A stretch of DNA of 64,000 nucleotides, from positions 1 to 64,000 of the forward strand of contig JAILKC010000052.1 of assembly GCA_024694055.1 (NCBI GenBank), read 5' to 3'. The stretch is from Lachnospiraceae bacterium (lineage in GTDB: Bacteria; Bacillota; Clostridia; Lachnospirales; Lachnospiraceae). A program made the position numbers and the translations under genes. This document shows positions 40,808 to 50,557 of the stretch, piece by piece (position 1 is the first letter of the stretch; each line of letters starts with the position of its first letter). The notes below the pieces were generated by a model. That model searched no databases. It was not told where the DNA came from and saw only the letters and a list, made by a program, of their open reading frames with translations.

Positions 40808-42568
40808 ATGTCACTTATGGGAAGCCTGTATATAGGCGTGTCGGGTCTTCAGACCTCTCAGAATGCACTTAATACAACTGCACATAACATATCTAATAAC
40901 GACACTACCGGTTATGTACGTCAGCAGATACTTCAGAGCGATTCATCTTATGACACCATTAAGCATAACGTTCATGCTGTGTCCAAACAGCAGGTAGGTC
41001 TCGGTGTCGTATATTCCAAGACAAGACAGGTACGTGACGTCTTTTTGGACGCCACTTATAGAAGAGAGTCGGGCAGAAGCGCCTTTTATGAGGTGTCTGC
41101 AGATGCACTCGGCGAAGTAGAGAATCTTTTGGACGAGATGAACGGTGAGACTTTCCAGGAATCCATCCACGACCTTTGGCTTGCTGTACAGGAGATGTCC
41201 AAGGATCCCGGAAGTGCTGTTACGCAGGGACTCTTTGTGGAGAGATGTTCGGAATTTTTGGCAAGAAGCCAGTCGGTATATGAAGGCTTATGTGATTATC
41301 AGGACAGCCTTAACCAGACCGTTAAGAAGAATGTTACCCGCATCAATGAGATCGCGGAGCAGATAAAGGTCTTAAATGACCAGATCAGAAATATAGAGAT
41401 ATCCAATACCAATGAGCATGGAATGTCATTTGAGAAAGCCAATGACTTAAGAGATACACGTAACGCTCTTTTGGATGAACTTGCAACATACGGCAATATA
41501 CAATATGAAGAAGATATGGACTGTACCGTATGGGTACAGCTCGAGGGTGAAGACCTCGTCAGAGGTGAGATAGCATACAAGATCCTTTTGTACGAGGCGC
41601 CGGATACCGGATTCTACACACCTTTCTGGGAGAAAAATGCAAGACCTTCGGTTGATAATGAGGGCAACAGATACTATACCGAAGAAGAAGCCAATAAAGG
41701 CAGAGTGTTTGATCTGTCAAGGGTGATCTCTTCCGATCTTAATACTGATATAGGTGCACTCAAGTCTTCGCTTTTGGCAAGAGGCGATCACAGAGCCAAT
41801 TACACGGATCTTTTGGCTGACAGATATGATTATGAGATATCACAGTCGGTATGTATGAATGTAATGGCTGAGTTTGATCAGCTCGTACACGGTATCGCCA
41901 CAGCCATCAATGACGTGATAGCACAGGCTGCATACGACGCCAAGGCGATCAACCCGTCGAGCACATATCTGATGGATGACAATGGCAATCCCATCCAGGT
42001 ATTTCTGAAAGTAGCTTCCGACGGATACGACAATACGGGCGTGCATGAATGGGATTCTACAGAAGGACATGCAGCCAATTATAATATAGAACATACCGGT
42101 ACTTATAATGTAGCTACCGGCAAGGTAGATGATTATCAGGCAGAATCACTGTATACATGTACCAATATGCAGATCAATATGGATCTCTTGAGACAGCCTA
42201 CCAAGCTTGGCTTTGTCAAGATAGACGGGCAGGTGGATTTCGCCACGATGGAGAAACTCAAAGAGAAATTCACTTCTGAAGACATGGCGCTTAACCCCAA
42301 TGTCAAGAAGAAGTCCTCTTTCGTGGATTACTACGGAGATCTGGTGAGCCAGGTAGCCAATTCCGGTTCGATATACAACAGTATCATCGACAGCCAGGAC
42401 AAGACAGTTACAGCTACATCCAATGCAAGAGAGCAGATCATAGGCGTCTCACAGGATGAAGAACTTACTTTCATGATCAGATTCCAGAATGCATATAATG
42501 CATCTTCAAGATATATCAATGTAGTGGATGATATGTTGGAGCACATTATCAATACACTTGCGATGTAA
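40808..42568 (+). CDS. flgK: Flagellar hook-associated protein FlgK (copy 1)
   Basis: YIGVSGLQTSQNALNTTAHNISNNDTTGYVRQQ; C-terminal FQNAYNASSRYINVVDDMLEHIINTL. Confidence 0.93.
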   Translation: MSLMGSLYIGVSGLQTSQNALNTTAHNISNNDTTGYVRQQILQSDSSYDTIKHNVHAVSKQQVGLGVVYSKTRQVRDVFLDATYRRESGRSAFYEVSADALGEVENLLDEMNGETFQESIHDLWLAVQEMSKDPGSAVTQGLFVERCSEFLARSQSVYEGLCDYQDSLNQTVKKNVTRINEIAEQIKVLNDQIRNIEISNTNEHGMSFEKANDLRDTRNALLDELATYGNIQYEEDMDCTVWVQLEGEDLVRGEIAYKILLYEAPDTGFYTPFWEKNARPSVDNEGNRYYTEEEANKGRVFDLSRVISSDLNTDIGALKSSLLARGDHRANYTDLLADRYDYEISQSVCMNVMAEFDQLVHGIATAINDVIAQAAYDAKAINPSSTYLMDDNGNPIQVFLKVASDGYDNTGVHEWDSTEGHAANYNIEHTGTYNVATGKVDDYQAESLYTCTNMQINMDLLRQPTKLGFVKIDGQVDFATMEKLKEKFTSEDMALNPNVKKKSSFVDYYGDLVSQVANSGSIYNSIIDSQDKTVTATSNAREQIIGVSQDEELTFMIRFQNAYNASSRYINVVDDMLEHIINTLAM

Positions 42569-42583
42569 GGGAGGTTTTTGCTT

Positions 42584-44668
42584 ATGCCGTCACAATTTTT
42601 CGGACTTAATACAGCATATAAGGGACTGCTCAATGCCAATGCAGGCCTTAATACAACCGCCAATAACATATCGAATCTTGAGACCGAGGGCTACAGCCGC
42701 CAGGCTATTCACTCCGAAGCTGCCGAGGCTTTGAGAGTATTTACGACTTACGGATGTGCCGGCGCCGGCGTGGACACTCTTTCGATCGAACGTATTCATG
42801 ATGAGTTCTACGACAGTAAATACTGGTCCAACAACAACAAGACCGGCCAGTATGAGATGAAAGATTATTATATGAAGCAGATAGAGGATTATTTTAAGGA
42901 TGATTCCACTATCGAAGGCTTCACTACCACATTCAACAAGATGATGACTGCTCTGGCAGAAGTTAAGAAGAATCCGGCCAATATCTCTACCAAGGCTCAG
43001 TTCGTGGGATTTGCAGACAACCTCTGTGAGTACTTTAACTCAATGGCCGGCAGTATGGAACAGGTACAGAAGGACGTCAATTCCGAGATTAAGTTAAAAG
43101 TGGATGAGATCAACTCCTTGGCCAGTGAGATCGCTACTATCAATAAGCAGATCAATGTCATAGAGTTAAGCGGCGGAACTGCCAATGAACTTCGAGACAA
43201 GAGAACTCTTTTGGTGGATCAGCTTTCTTCCGTAGTAAGTATAGAAGCCAAAGAATATGCGGTTGTGGATACCAATGATCCCGAGAGACTTACGGGAAGC
43301 CACATGTACGTGATCAAGATCGCCGGAGGACAGACTCTGGTGGATACCGATTCATACAACACTCTTGAGTGTCTTGCCAGAAGGAACGATCAGAAGCAGA
43401 ACCAGTCTGATATAGACGGCCTTTACGATGTGTATTGGGTTTCATCCGGAGATCACGCAGCATTTGAGAGATTCAATGAAAAGCGTATAAGCGAAGGCAA
43501 GGAAGAGGTTACATGGAACGATTACGTTAGAAATAAGTGCTCTGAATTCAGCCTTTACAATGCGGCCTTGGGTGGTCAGCTTCAGGGTCTCATACAGATG
43601 AGAGACGGTAATAATTCCGAGAACTTCAAAGGCACTGTAGCAGCTCCTTACGGTGAGGATCCCATCGACAGCATCACCGGCACCAATGCCAACGGAGACA
43701 CGATCAGAAAAGTGACCGTCAAAGCATCGGCAGACTATCTTGCGGATCTTGATAAATGTACATTGTCTGATTCGGGCGGACTCATCACACTGGCCAACCA
43801 GAAATTTTACTATGATGACTGGACCTTCAGATGTGACATGTCGTCAGGTACGGCTGAATACTATTATGATTTCTACATAAATGAGACAAAGACCGTGACA
43901 TTTAATGGAGATGGCAGCGTCTCAGAGACACAGGTCCTTTCAAGCCTTAAAGGAAAAGAAGTTGAGATAGGTACAGGAATCAAATATCAGGGTGTTCCTT
44001 ATTATCAGCAGCAGTTAAATGAGTGGTGTCGTATATTTGCCGGATCATTTAACGATATTCTTACAAGCGGATATACATCCGAAGGCGAAGGCGGAGTAGA
44101 GATGTTTGTCGGCAACAAGGAGACGGAGGATGATCAGTATCTCTTCCGCACCAGATACGGCAAATACATCATGGATGCTGATGGTAATCCGATAAGCTCC
44201 AATGTGCAGGCTGACGGAAGTTACACGATATCCATGACGGATGACAGCTTCTACAGACTTAAGGCAGGCAATCTCGATATCCTCGGCGCTTTGCAGGAGG
44301 ATCCCGGTAAGCTCGCCACCAAGTCGGATTCGTCAGCAGGATCCGATCAGTACGATATAGTAGGCAGGCTTATAGAGATGACCACCAATAAGAACGTGGC
44401 ATCCTACAGAGGAGCGGCCACTCAGGAATTCCTCACCTGTGTACTTTCGGATGTGGCACTTAATGCCAAGAATGCATCGACGTTCTATAAGAACTATTCC
44501 AACATAGGACAGAACATAGATAATCAGAGAATATCCATCTCGGGTGTGGATACGGATGATGAAGCGGTCAATCTGTTGAAGTATCAGAACGCATATACAC
44601 TGGCATCCAAGATGATACAGACACTTACGGAAGTATACGACAGACTTATACTTCAGACAGGCGTCTGA
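42584..44668 (+). CDS. flgK: Flagellar hook-associated protein FlgK (copy 2)
   Basis: FFGLNTAYKGLLNANAGLNTTANNISNLETEGYSRQ; C-terminal KYQNAYTLASKMIQTLTEVYDRLI; ATG 42584 after gggagg. Confidence 0.9.
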   Translation: MPSQFFGLNTAYKGLLNANAGLNTTANNISNLETEGYSRQAIHSEAAEALRVFTTYGCAGAGVDTLSIERIHDEFYDSKYWSNNNKTGQYEMKDYYMKQIEDYFKDDSTIEGFTTTFNKMMTALAEVKKNPANISTKAQFVGFADNLCEYFNSMAGSMEQVQKDVNSEIKLKVDEINSLASEIATINKQINVIELSGGTANELRDKRTLLVDQLSSVVSIEAKEYAVVDTNDPERLTGSHMYVIKIAGGQTLVDTDSYNTLECLARRNDQKQNQSDIDGLYDVYWVSSGDHAAFERFNEKRISEGKEEVTWNDYVRNKCSEFSLYNAALGGQLQGLIQMRDGNNSENFKGTVAAPYGEDPIDSITGTNANGDTIRKVTVKASADYLADLDKCTLSDSGGLITLANQKFYYDDWTFRCDMSSGTAEYYYDFYINETKTVTFNGDGSVSETQVLSSLKGKEVEIGTGIKYQGVPYYQQQLNEWCRIFAGSFNDILTSGYTSEGEGGVEMFVGNKETEDDQYLFRTRYGKYIMDADGNPISSNVQADGSYTISMTDDSFYRLKAGNLDILGALQEDPGKLATKSDSSAGSDQYDIVGRLIEMTTNKNVASYRGAATQEFLTCVLSDVALNAKNASTFYKNYSNIGQNIDNQRISISGVDTDDEAVNLLKYQNAYTLASKMIQTLTEVYDRLILQTGV

Positions 44669-44679
44669 TAATATAAGTG

Positions 44680-44751
44680 GTTTCAGAGGGCTCACAGCAT
44701 CGGCTGTTTGACTGAAGCGCCGGTATTCCTCCGATTCGCTGATGTGAATCG
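44680..44751 (+). ncRNA. Candidate structured intercistronic RNA element, copy A (flgK2-flgL)
   Basis: P1 GTTTCAG/CTGAAGC; conserved GGCTCACAGCA..GGCTGTTT with ACAGC/GCTGT hairpin; P3 CGATTCGC-TGAT-GTGAATCG; second copy at 61552. Confidence 0.6.
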
Positions 44752-44769
44752 CAAAAAGGAGATTCAAAT

Positions 44770-47097
44770 ATGAGAATAACTACTAAGGTTATACAGAGCA
44801 ATTCAATCAACAACATCAATACCAATAAGGTGTTACAGGACAAGTTGAACAATCAGATGGCTACGGAGAAGAAGATAGTACGCCCTTCGGATGATCCGGT
44901 AGTAGCTATCAGAGCGCTGAGACTTCGTACCAACGTAAGCCAGGTTACCCAGTATTATGAGAAGAATGCTCCCGATGCAGAGAGCTGGATGAAGGTTACG
45001 GAAGATTCTCTGACGACAGTGTCAAGCGTCATCACGGATATGATCGAGCAGTGTACCAAGGGCGCTTCCGAAAAACTTACGGCGACTGACAGAACGACCA
45101 TCTTAAATGAGCTTAAGGCTCTGAGAGATGAAGTATATGCCACGGGTAATGCCGATTACGCGGGCAGAAGCGTGTTCACAGGATACAGAACGGAGACCAC
45201 TCTTAAGTATACAGAAGCTGAGAGCAGAAAGTATTCCATCAATGAGCAGCTTAAGAATGATGCTCTTGATACGATCACATATGTCAATTCCGCATATCTT
45301 AACGGGATCAATCAGGTTAACTACAATAACGGCGCTTACTTTGATCCTTCCGGCAAACTTAAGAAGAACTCGGATATGGTGGAGACCGGCATAAGCGAGA
45401 GTACGATCCATCGTATCAGACTTGCTTATGAGAATATAGATGCCGAAGATATAGACTTCAGGATATATAAGGGCGATAAGTATGATGCGGCTGCAAGTAC
45501 TGCTGCTCTTGAGAATGAGCTCAATTACGGAAGAAAGATCTATGATGCGGCCGGTAATGTGATCGTGTCAGGCTCACATGGACTGACTATCACACAGGCA
45601 GCAGAGTTTACGGCTCAGACAGTGCCGGATTCAGCCACCTTTGAAGCAATGAACGCAGCCTCTCCCGGACTTCTGGTAGAAAAAGAAGGCTATCCCGGAG
45701 AGTATGAGGATGCAACTGAGTATGATGCAACGAAGACATATTACAAGCGCACCAAAGATGCACAAATCGGCACATACAACAATAGATCGGTTGGTAATAA
45801 TGGTGATTTCTATACTGAAAATGGTACGAAGTTTGCCAGCACAGGTGATATGGCGAAGGCTCTTGACGGGGGCGAAAAGATCTATGATGCGGCCGGAAAT
45901 GTTATCAGTGAGACAAATGGAGCGTATACATATGCAAATCACCAGCCTGCGCAATATACTACACCCGCGACAGTTGCCACAGAGGCAGCCTTTACATCGG
46001 GTGGCACATGGTATGTACAGGTAGATGGGAAGTATGTTCAGACTGATGTGTATGATCCGACGATTGAATATTGTCATATGACTCAGCCGGAGCAACCGGG
46101 TTCAGTGACTCTTAATGCAAGCAAGGCGTCAGATTATTATATCCGTACCAGAGCTGAGGACCTTCCTGTATCAGAGAGATACCAGACGATGTCTTTTCTC
46201 AATATAGAGGTTGTATCGCAGAACAATATCCCCAATCCTTATCAGAAGATGGCGGAATATGACGAGGCCAATGCAGAAGCAGTTAAAAACGGAGATCCGG
46301 CTACAGACAGAGCTATACTGATACCCGAGACCGGCGAGCTTCTTATAAGCAGCAGCGCATATGAGAAGATCATGAAACTTAAGGATGACGTGACTTCGCC
46401 CACTTATGACGAGGGACAGTTCCAGATAGAGTATAAGAAGACGACATGGAAAAAGGATGATCTTAAGCCTGAGCACTATTTTGCATGTACCGATATGTCT
46501 GATCCCAATCCGATCAATCATATCAGATACAATACGGATTACTTAAGCGGTATAGTGGAAAAGCAGTCCATAGAATATGATGTGGGACTTAATCAGACCA
46601 TTCGCGTCAATACTACGGCTGACGAGGTATTCACTCATGCGATCGGAAGAGATATAGATGATCTTATCACCTCGATGCAGGAAGTGATTGATATGACCGA
46701 GACTGTGGACAGATTTGAAAAGATCAGAAACGGTCTTGATGTGTCGGATCCTCAGTATACCACCATTACCAATCAGATAGATGCGGCGAATAAGGCACTT
46801 ACGTTCTTAAAAGAGAAGAATCAGAAACTGTTCGAGGGTGGTATCACGAAGATGCAGGGACATCTCAATAAGGTCAATGAGGCTACAACAGCCTGCGGTA
46901 CCAGAGAGAAGAAGCTTTCACTCATCCAGAACAGACTTATGAGCCAGAAGACTAACTTCGAGACTCTTGAATCGGAGAATGAGAACGTAGAGATCACAGA
47001 CGTGGCTTTGCAGCTTAAAGGTGCCGAACTTACCTATCAGGCGGCTTTGATGAGCACAAGTAAGATTTTGCAGACATCATTGATGAATTACATCTGA
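44770..47097 (+). CDS. flgL: Flagellar hook-associated protein FlgL, enlarged with internal repeat insertion
   Basis: MRITTKVIQSNSINNINTNKVLQDKLNNQMATEKKIVRPSDDPV; C-terminal LKGAELTYQAALMSTSKILQTSLMNYI; 775 aa. Confidence 0.9.
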   Translation: MRITTKVIQSNSINNINTNKVLQDKLNNQMATEKKIVRPSDDPVVAIRALRLRTNVSQVTQYYEKNAPDAESWMKVTEDSLTTVSSVITDMIEQCTKGASEKLTATDRTTILNELKALRDEVYATGNADYAGRSVFTGYRTETTLKYTEAESRKYSINEQLKNDALDTITYVNSAYLNGINQVNYNNGAYFDPSGKLKKNSDMVETGISESTIHRIRLAYENIDAEDIDFRIYKGDKYDAAASTAALENELNYGRKIYDAAGNVIVSGSHGLTITQAAEFTAQTVPDSATFEAMNAASPGLLVEKEGYPGEYEDATEYDATKTYYKRTKDAQIGTYNNRSVGNNGDFYTENGTKFASTGDMAKALDGGEKIYDAAGNVISETNGAYTYANHQPAQYTTPATVATEAAFTSGGTWYVQVDGKYVQTDVYDPTIEYCHMTQPEQPGSVTLNASKASDYYIRTRAEDLPVSERYQTMSFLNIEVVSQNNIPNPYQKMAEYDEANAEAVKNGDPATDRAILIPETGELLISSSAYEKIMKLKDDVTSPTYDEGQFQIEYKKTTWKKDDLKPEHYFACTDMSDPNPINHIRYNTDYLSGIVEKQSIEYDVGLNQTIRVNTTADEVFTHAIGRDIDDLITSMQEVIDMTETVDRFEKIRNGLDVSDPQYTTITNQIDAANKALTFLKEKNQKLFEGGITKMQGHLNKVNEATTACGTREKKLSLIQNRLMSQKTNFETLESENENVEITDVALQLKGAELTYQAALMSTSKILQTSLMNYI
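45535..46090 (+). repeat. Two degenerate tandem repeat units inside flgL
   Basis: Both start with aagatctatgatgcggccgg(t/a)aatgt(g/t)atc (45535 and 45880), encoding KIYDAAGNVI. Confidence 0.65.
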
Positions 47098-47149
47098 TGG
47101 TTTATAATGTTTATTGATATAAGTATTACGGACAGGAGGCAGTGCGTAT

Positions 47150-47599
47150 ATGAAAGTTACTACAAGAGTATTTGGGGATATTGACATCGAAGATGAGAAG
47201 ATCATACATTTTCAGGGCGGTATAGTAGGCTTTCCGGATTTGACGGATTTTGCACTTATTCACGATGCAGAGAAGGATGGAGATTCTCCCATCAGATGGA
47301 TGCAGTCACTTCAGGAGCCCAATTTTGCGATGCCCGTTATGGATCCCCTTGCAGTATGCCCGGATTACAATCCCGTGGTAGAGGACGAACTTTTAAGACC
47401 CATCGGTGAGATACATCCCGATTCGGTACTTGTGCTTGTTACGCTCACGGTGCCCAAGAATATCAAGGAGATGTCAGTGAATCTCCAGGCACCTTTTGTA
47501 ATAAATGCCGATGAGAAGAAGGCATGCCAGATAATAGTGGATTCTGATAAGTATCCCGTACGTTTCCCTATATACGATATTATTAAGAAGGAGGACTAG
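47150..47599 (+). CDS. fliW: Flagellar assembly factor FliW
   Basis: FQGGIVGFPDLTDFALI...IRWMQSLQEPNFAMPVMDP. Confidence 0.93.
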   Translation: MKVTTRVFGDIDIEDEKIIHFQGGIVGFPDLTDFALIHDAEKDGDSPIRWMQSLQEPNFAMPVMDPLAVCPDYNPVVEDELLRPIGEIHPDSVLVLVTLTVPKNIKEMSVNLQAPFVINADEKKACQIIVDSDKYPVRFPIYDIIKKED

Positions 47600-47600
47600 G

Positions 47601-47819
47601 ATGTTAGCATTATCACGTAAGAAGAACGAGGCCCTCGTTATTAATAATAATATAGAGGTGACCGTACTTGAGATTAAGGGTGATCAGGTCAAGATCGGTA
47701 TTACCGCACCCAAGGAGATTCCCGTATATCGTAAGGAAGTATATCTCCAGATCCAGAAGGAGAATGAGGACGCTATGAGTTCTACCAATCTCACGGCTCT
47801 TTCAGATCTCTTCAAATGA
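47601..47819 (+). CDS. csrA: Carbon storage regulator CsrA
   Basis: MLALSRKKNEALVINNNIEVTVLEIKGDQVKIGITAPKEIPVYRKEVY. Confidence 0.97.
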   Translation: MLALSRKKNEALVINNNIEVTVLEIKGDQVKIGITAPKEIPVYRKEVYLQIQKENEDAMSSTNLTALSDLFK

Positions 47820-47871
47820 TCCTGCGTGCGCAGGCAGCAGATCGATTTTTGAAAAAATTCGGATCAGCTAT

Positions 47872-47898
47872 TAATTAATTTGTTACATAAGCCGATAT
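47872..47898 (+). promoter_or_regulatory. Candidate sigma-28 promoter
   Basis: TAAT-N15-GCCGATAT; exact -10 match. Confidence 0.55.
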
Positions 47899-47900
47899 AA

Positions 47901-47936
47901 AGGTTAGCAGGATTACTATGCTAACCTTTTTTACTC
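47901..47936 (+). terminator. Rho-independent terminator after csrA
   Basis: AAGGTTAGCA-ggattacta-TGCTAACCTT then T-run. Confidence 0.9.
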
Positions 47937-48028
47937 ATATATATTGGAAAAGTCGCGAATTCCCAATGTATATGAGCCGTGATACAGTTAATTGTTTTAT
48001 TCTAATGATCGCAAGGAGGTGAATCATT

Positions 48029-48451
48029 ATGGCAATCGAACCAATCGGAACCATGACGGCTATGCAGGTACAGAATACAGTAAAAGTACAACCTGTAGAG
48101 AAACAGGCTAATTCGCAGAACACGGATGTTGTATCGGAGAATTCGGCTACACCGAAGCTTGATGATACCACTGCGGAAGTGGCCAAAGTGTCTGAAGAAG
48201 GCAAGAATTACAATAACCAGGAGCAGAAGGAGCCTGATCTTGAACAGATCAAGAAGGCTGTTGAGAACATTAACAAGAAGATGAATACCGAAGCGGTATT
48301 CGGGATCCACGAAGAGACCAATCGTGTGACCATTAAGCTTGTGGACAGAGATACCAAAAAGACCATCAAGGAACTTCCACCCGAGAAGACTCTTGACATG
48401 ATCGCCAAGGTATGGGAGATGGCAGGTATTCTGATCGACGAGAAGCGATAG
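48029..48451 (+). CDS. flaG: FlaG family flagellar protein
   Basis: C-terminal FGIHEETNRVTIKLVDRDTKKTIKELPPEKTLDMIAKVWEMAGILIDEKR. Confidence 0.9.
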   Translation: MAIEPIGTMTAMQVQNTVKVQPVEKQANSQNTDVVSENSATPKLDDTTAEVAKVSEEGKNYNNQEQKEPDLEQIKKAVENINKKMNTEAVFGIHEETNRVTIKLVDRDTKKTIKELPPEKTLDMIAKVWEMAGILIDEKR

Positions 48452-48460
48452 GAGGTGCCT

Positions 48461-49993
48461 ATGCCGGTTAGATTATCAGGAATGAATTCAGGACTTGATA
48501 CAGAAGCTATCGTAGCTGAACTGGTCAAGGCTAAATCCACAAAAAAAGAGAATCTTGAGAAAGATCAGAAGAAACTGAGCTGGAAGCAGGATGCATGGAA
48601 AGAGCTTAATACCAAGATATACGGGCTCTACAGCAAGACTTTGTCCGATATGAGATTTTCCACAGCATATCTTAAGAAGACTACCAAGTCATCCAACAGT
48701 GCGGTGTCTGTAGTGACAGGCGCCAATGCTCCGGAGACACAGCAGTCGCTTAAGATTACCAGTATGGCCAAAGCCGGCTATCTGACCGGTGAAGAACTCA
48801 AGGTATATGATGCGGTTCAGGACAAGTATAATAAGGCCAGCTACACCTCTTCCACCACGATGGATTCAATAGAGGGTATGGATTTTTCGTCTGTTGATAC
48901 GAAGACGATCACTGTTAAGATCAACGGATCGGATGAAGCGGTTGATATCGAACTTACAGCAGGCAAGAAGATAAGTGACGTTATCAATGAACTGAACGCT
49001 GCAGGCGTAAAGGCCAATTTTGACGAGAAGAATCAGCGATTCTATATAGCTGCTTCAGGCATGGGTGCAGATAAGGACTTTAAGATCACAGGTGATCCAT
49101 CATCGCTCAGGGCACTTGGACTTGATTATGATAATCTGGCTGAGCCTCAGGGCAAGAAGATTGGCGGTTCCAACGCACAGATCGTACTTAACGGGCAGAC
49201 ATATACATCTGATACCAATACTTTTGAGATCAATGATCTTACCATTACGATCAACAATATGACATCCGACGATATCACTCTCACGACTACTCAGGATACG
49301 GACGGAATATATGAAAATATCAAGAAGTTCTTAAAAGAGTACAATGAGCTCATCAAAGAGATGGACAAGCTCTACAATGCAGAGAGTGCCAGCAAGTACA
49401 AGATGCTTTCCGACGATGAGAAGGAGGCAATGAACGAAGATGACGTCAAGGAGTGGGAGGACAAGATCAAGTCCGCACTCCTTCGTAAGGATTCTACGCT
49501 TGGCGGAGTTGCAAGTGCCATGAAGGAGATCATGTTAAGCGGAGTGACTCTTGAGAGTGGCAAGAAGATGTATTTAAGCGATTTCGGTATCGGAACGCTC
49601 AGTTATTTCTCTGCACCGGATAATGAGAAGAGCACATATCATATAGACGGTGATAAGGATGATGAATCCACATCAGGCAACGTGGACAAGCTTAAAGCCA
49701 TGATAGCATCGAATCCCGAAGAAGTGACCGAGTTCTTCACGGGACTTTGTAAGAACCTGTACAATAAGCTTGATAAGCTTATGGCCAGCACTGATTACAG
49801 TTCAGCGTTCACGATATATAATGACAAGTCATTAAAGACAGAGTACGAAGGCTATAAGGATAAGATCAGTAAACAGGAAGAGAAGATCAACACATGGGAA
49901 GATTTCTACTACAAGAAATTTACCCGTATGGAGACCGCAATGGCCAAGCTGCAGAGTCAGGAAAGCGCAATAAGCGGACTTTTCAACAGCTGA
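48461..49993 (+). CDS. fliD: Flagellar filament capping protein FliD
   Basis: RLSGMNSGLDTEAIVAELVKAKSTKKENLEKDQKKLSWKQDAWKELNTKIYGLY; ATG 48461 after ggaggt. Confidence 0.93.
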   Translation: MPVRLSGMNSGLDTEAIVAELVKAKSTKKENLEKDQKKLSWKQDAWKELNTKIYGLYSKTLSDMRFSTAYLKKTTKSSNSAVSVVTGANAPETQQSLKITSMAKAGYLTGEELKVYDAVQDKYNKASYTSSTTMDSIEGMDFSSVDTKTITVKINGSDEAVDIELTAGKKISDVINELNAAGVKANFDEKNQRFYIAASGMGADKDFKITGDPSSLRALGLDYDNLAEPQGKKIGGSNAQIVLNGQTYTSDTNTFEINDLTITINNMTSDDITLTTTQDTDGIYENIKKFLKEYNELIKEMDKLYNAESASKYKMLSDDEKEAMNEDDVKEWEDKIKSALLRKDSTLGGVASAMKEIMLSGVTLESGKKMYLSDFGIGTLSYFSAPDNEKSTYHIDGDKDDESTSGNVDKLKAMIASNPEEVTEFFTGLCKNLYNKLDKLMASTDYSSAFTIYNDKSLKTEYEGYKDKISKQEEKINTWEDFYYKKFTRMETAMAKLQSQESAISGLFNS

Positions 49994-50084
49994 TCACATA
50001 TGTGCACTTAAGGCTTTTGAGTAGAAAAGCAACGGCCTATAGTGTATAATACAAATACATTTATTACATGGAGGTAAGAGCAGG

Positions 50085-50468
50085 ATGGCACTTCCTAACG
50101 CTTATACACAATATAATAACAGTAAGATTCTTACGGCATCACCCGCTGAGCTTACGCTTATGCTTTATGACGGAGCGATTAAGTTCTGTAATATAGCGAT
50201 CATGGGTATAGAGCAGAAGGATATTCAGAAGGCTCACAACAATATAGTCAGGGTACAGCGTATCATAGAGGAGTTCAGAAGTACTTTGGACCGTAAGTAC
50301 CCGGTGGCTGAAGATTTTGACAGAGTATATGTATATCTGCTGCAGAGACTGCTTGAAGCCAATCTTCACAAAGATCCGGAGATTTTGAAAGAAGTGCTTG
50401 AACATTTAAGATCCATGAGAGATACATGGGTAGAGGTCATGAAGAAGAACAAGTACAAAGGTGCATAA
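50085..50468 (+). CDS. fliS: Flagellar export chaperone FliS
   Basis: YTQYNNSKILTASPAELTLMLYDGAIKFCNIA. Confidence 0.95.
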   Translation: MALPNAYTQYNNSKILTASPAELTLMLYDGAIKFCNIAIMGIEQKDIQKAHNNIVRVQRIIEEFRSTLDRKYPVAEDFDRVYVYLLQRLLEANLHKDPEILKEVLEHLRSMRDTWVEVMKKNKYKGA

Positions 50469-50480
50469 AGGTCTATGAAC

Positions 50481-50509
50481 AGAGGTCCACTTCCGTGGGC
50501 CTCTTTTTT
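50481..50509 (+). terminator. Rho-independent terminator after fliS
   Basis: AGAGGtCCAC-ttcc-GTGGgCCTCT then T-run. Confidence 0.85.
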
Positions 50510-50557
50510 GTGGTATAATTTCAGGGAAACAGGGTTACGTATCAATGGAGAATGGTT

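Noticed and set aside
42578-42583. TTG start for the second flgK
   Set aside because: Falls just after the SD with too little spacing; ATG 42584 preferred
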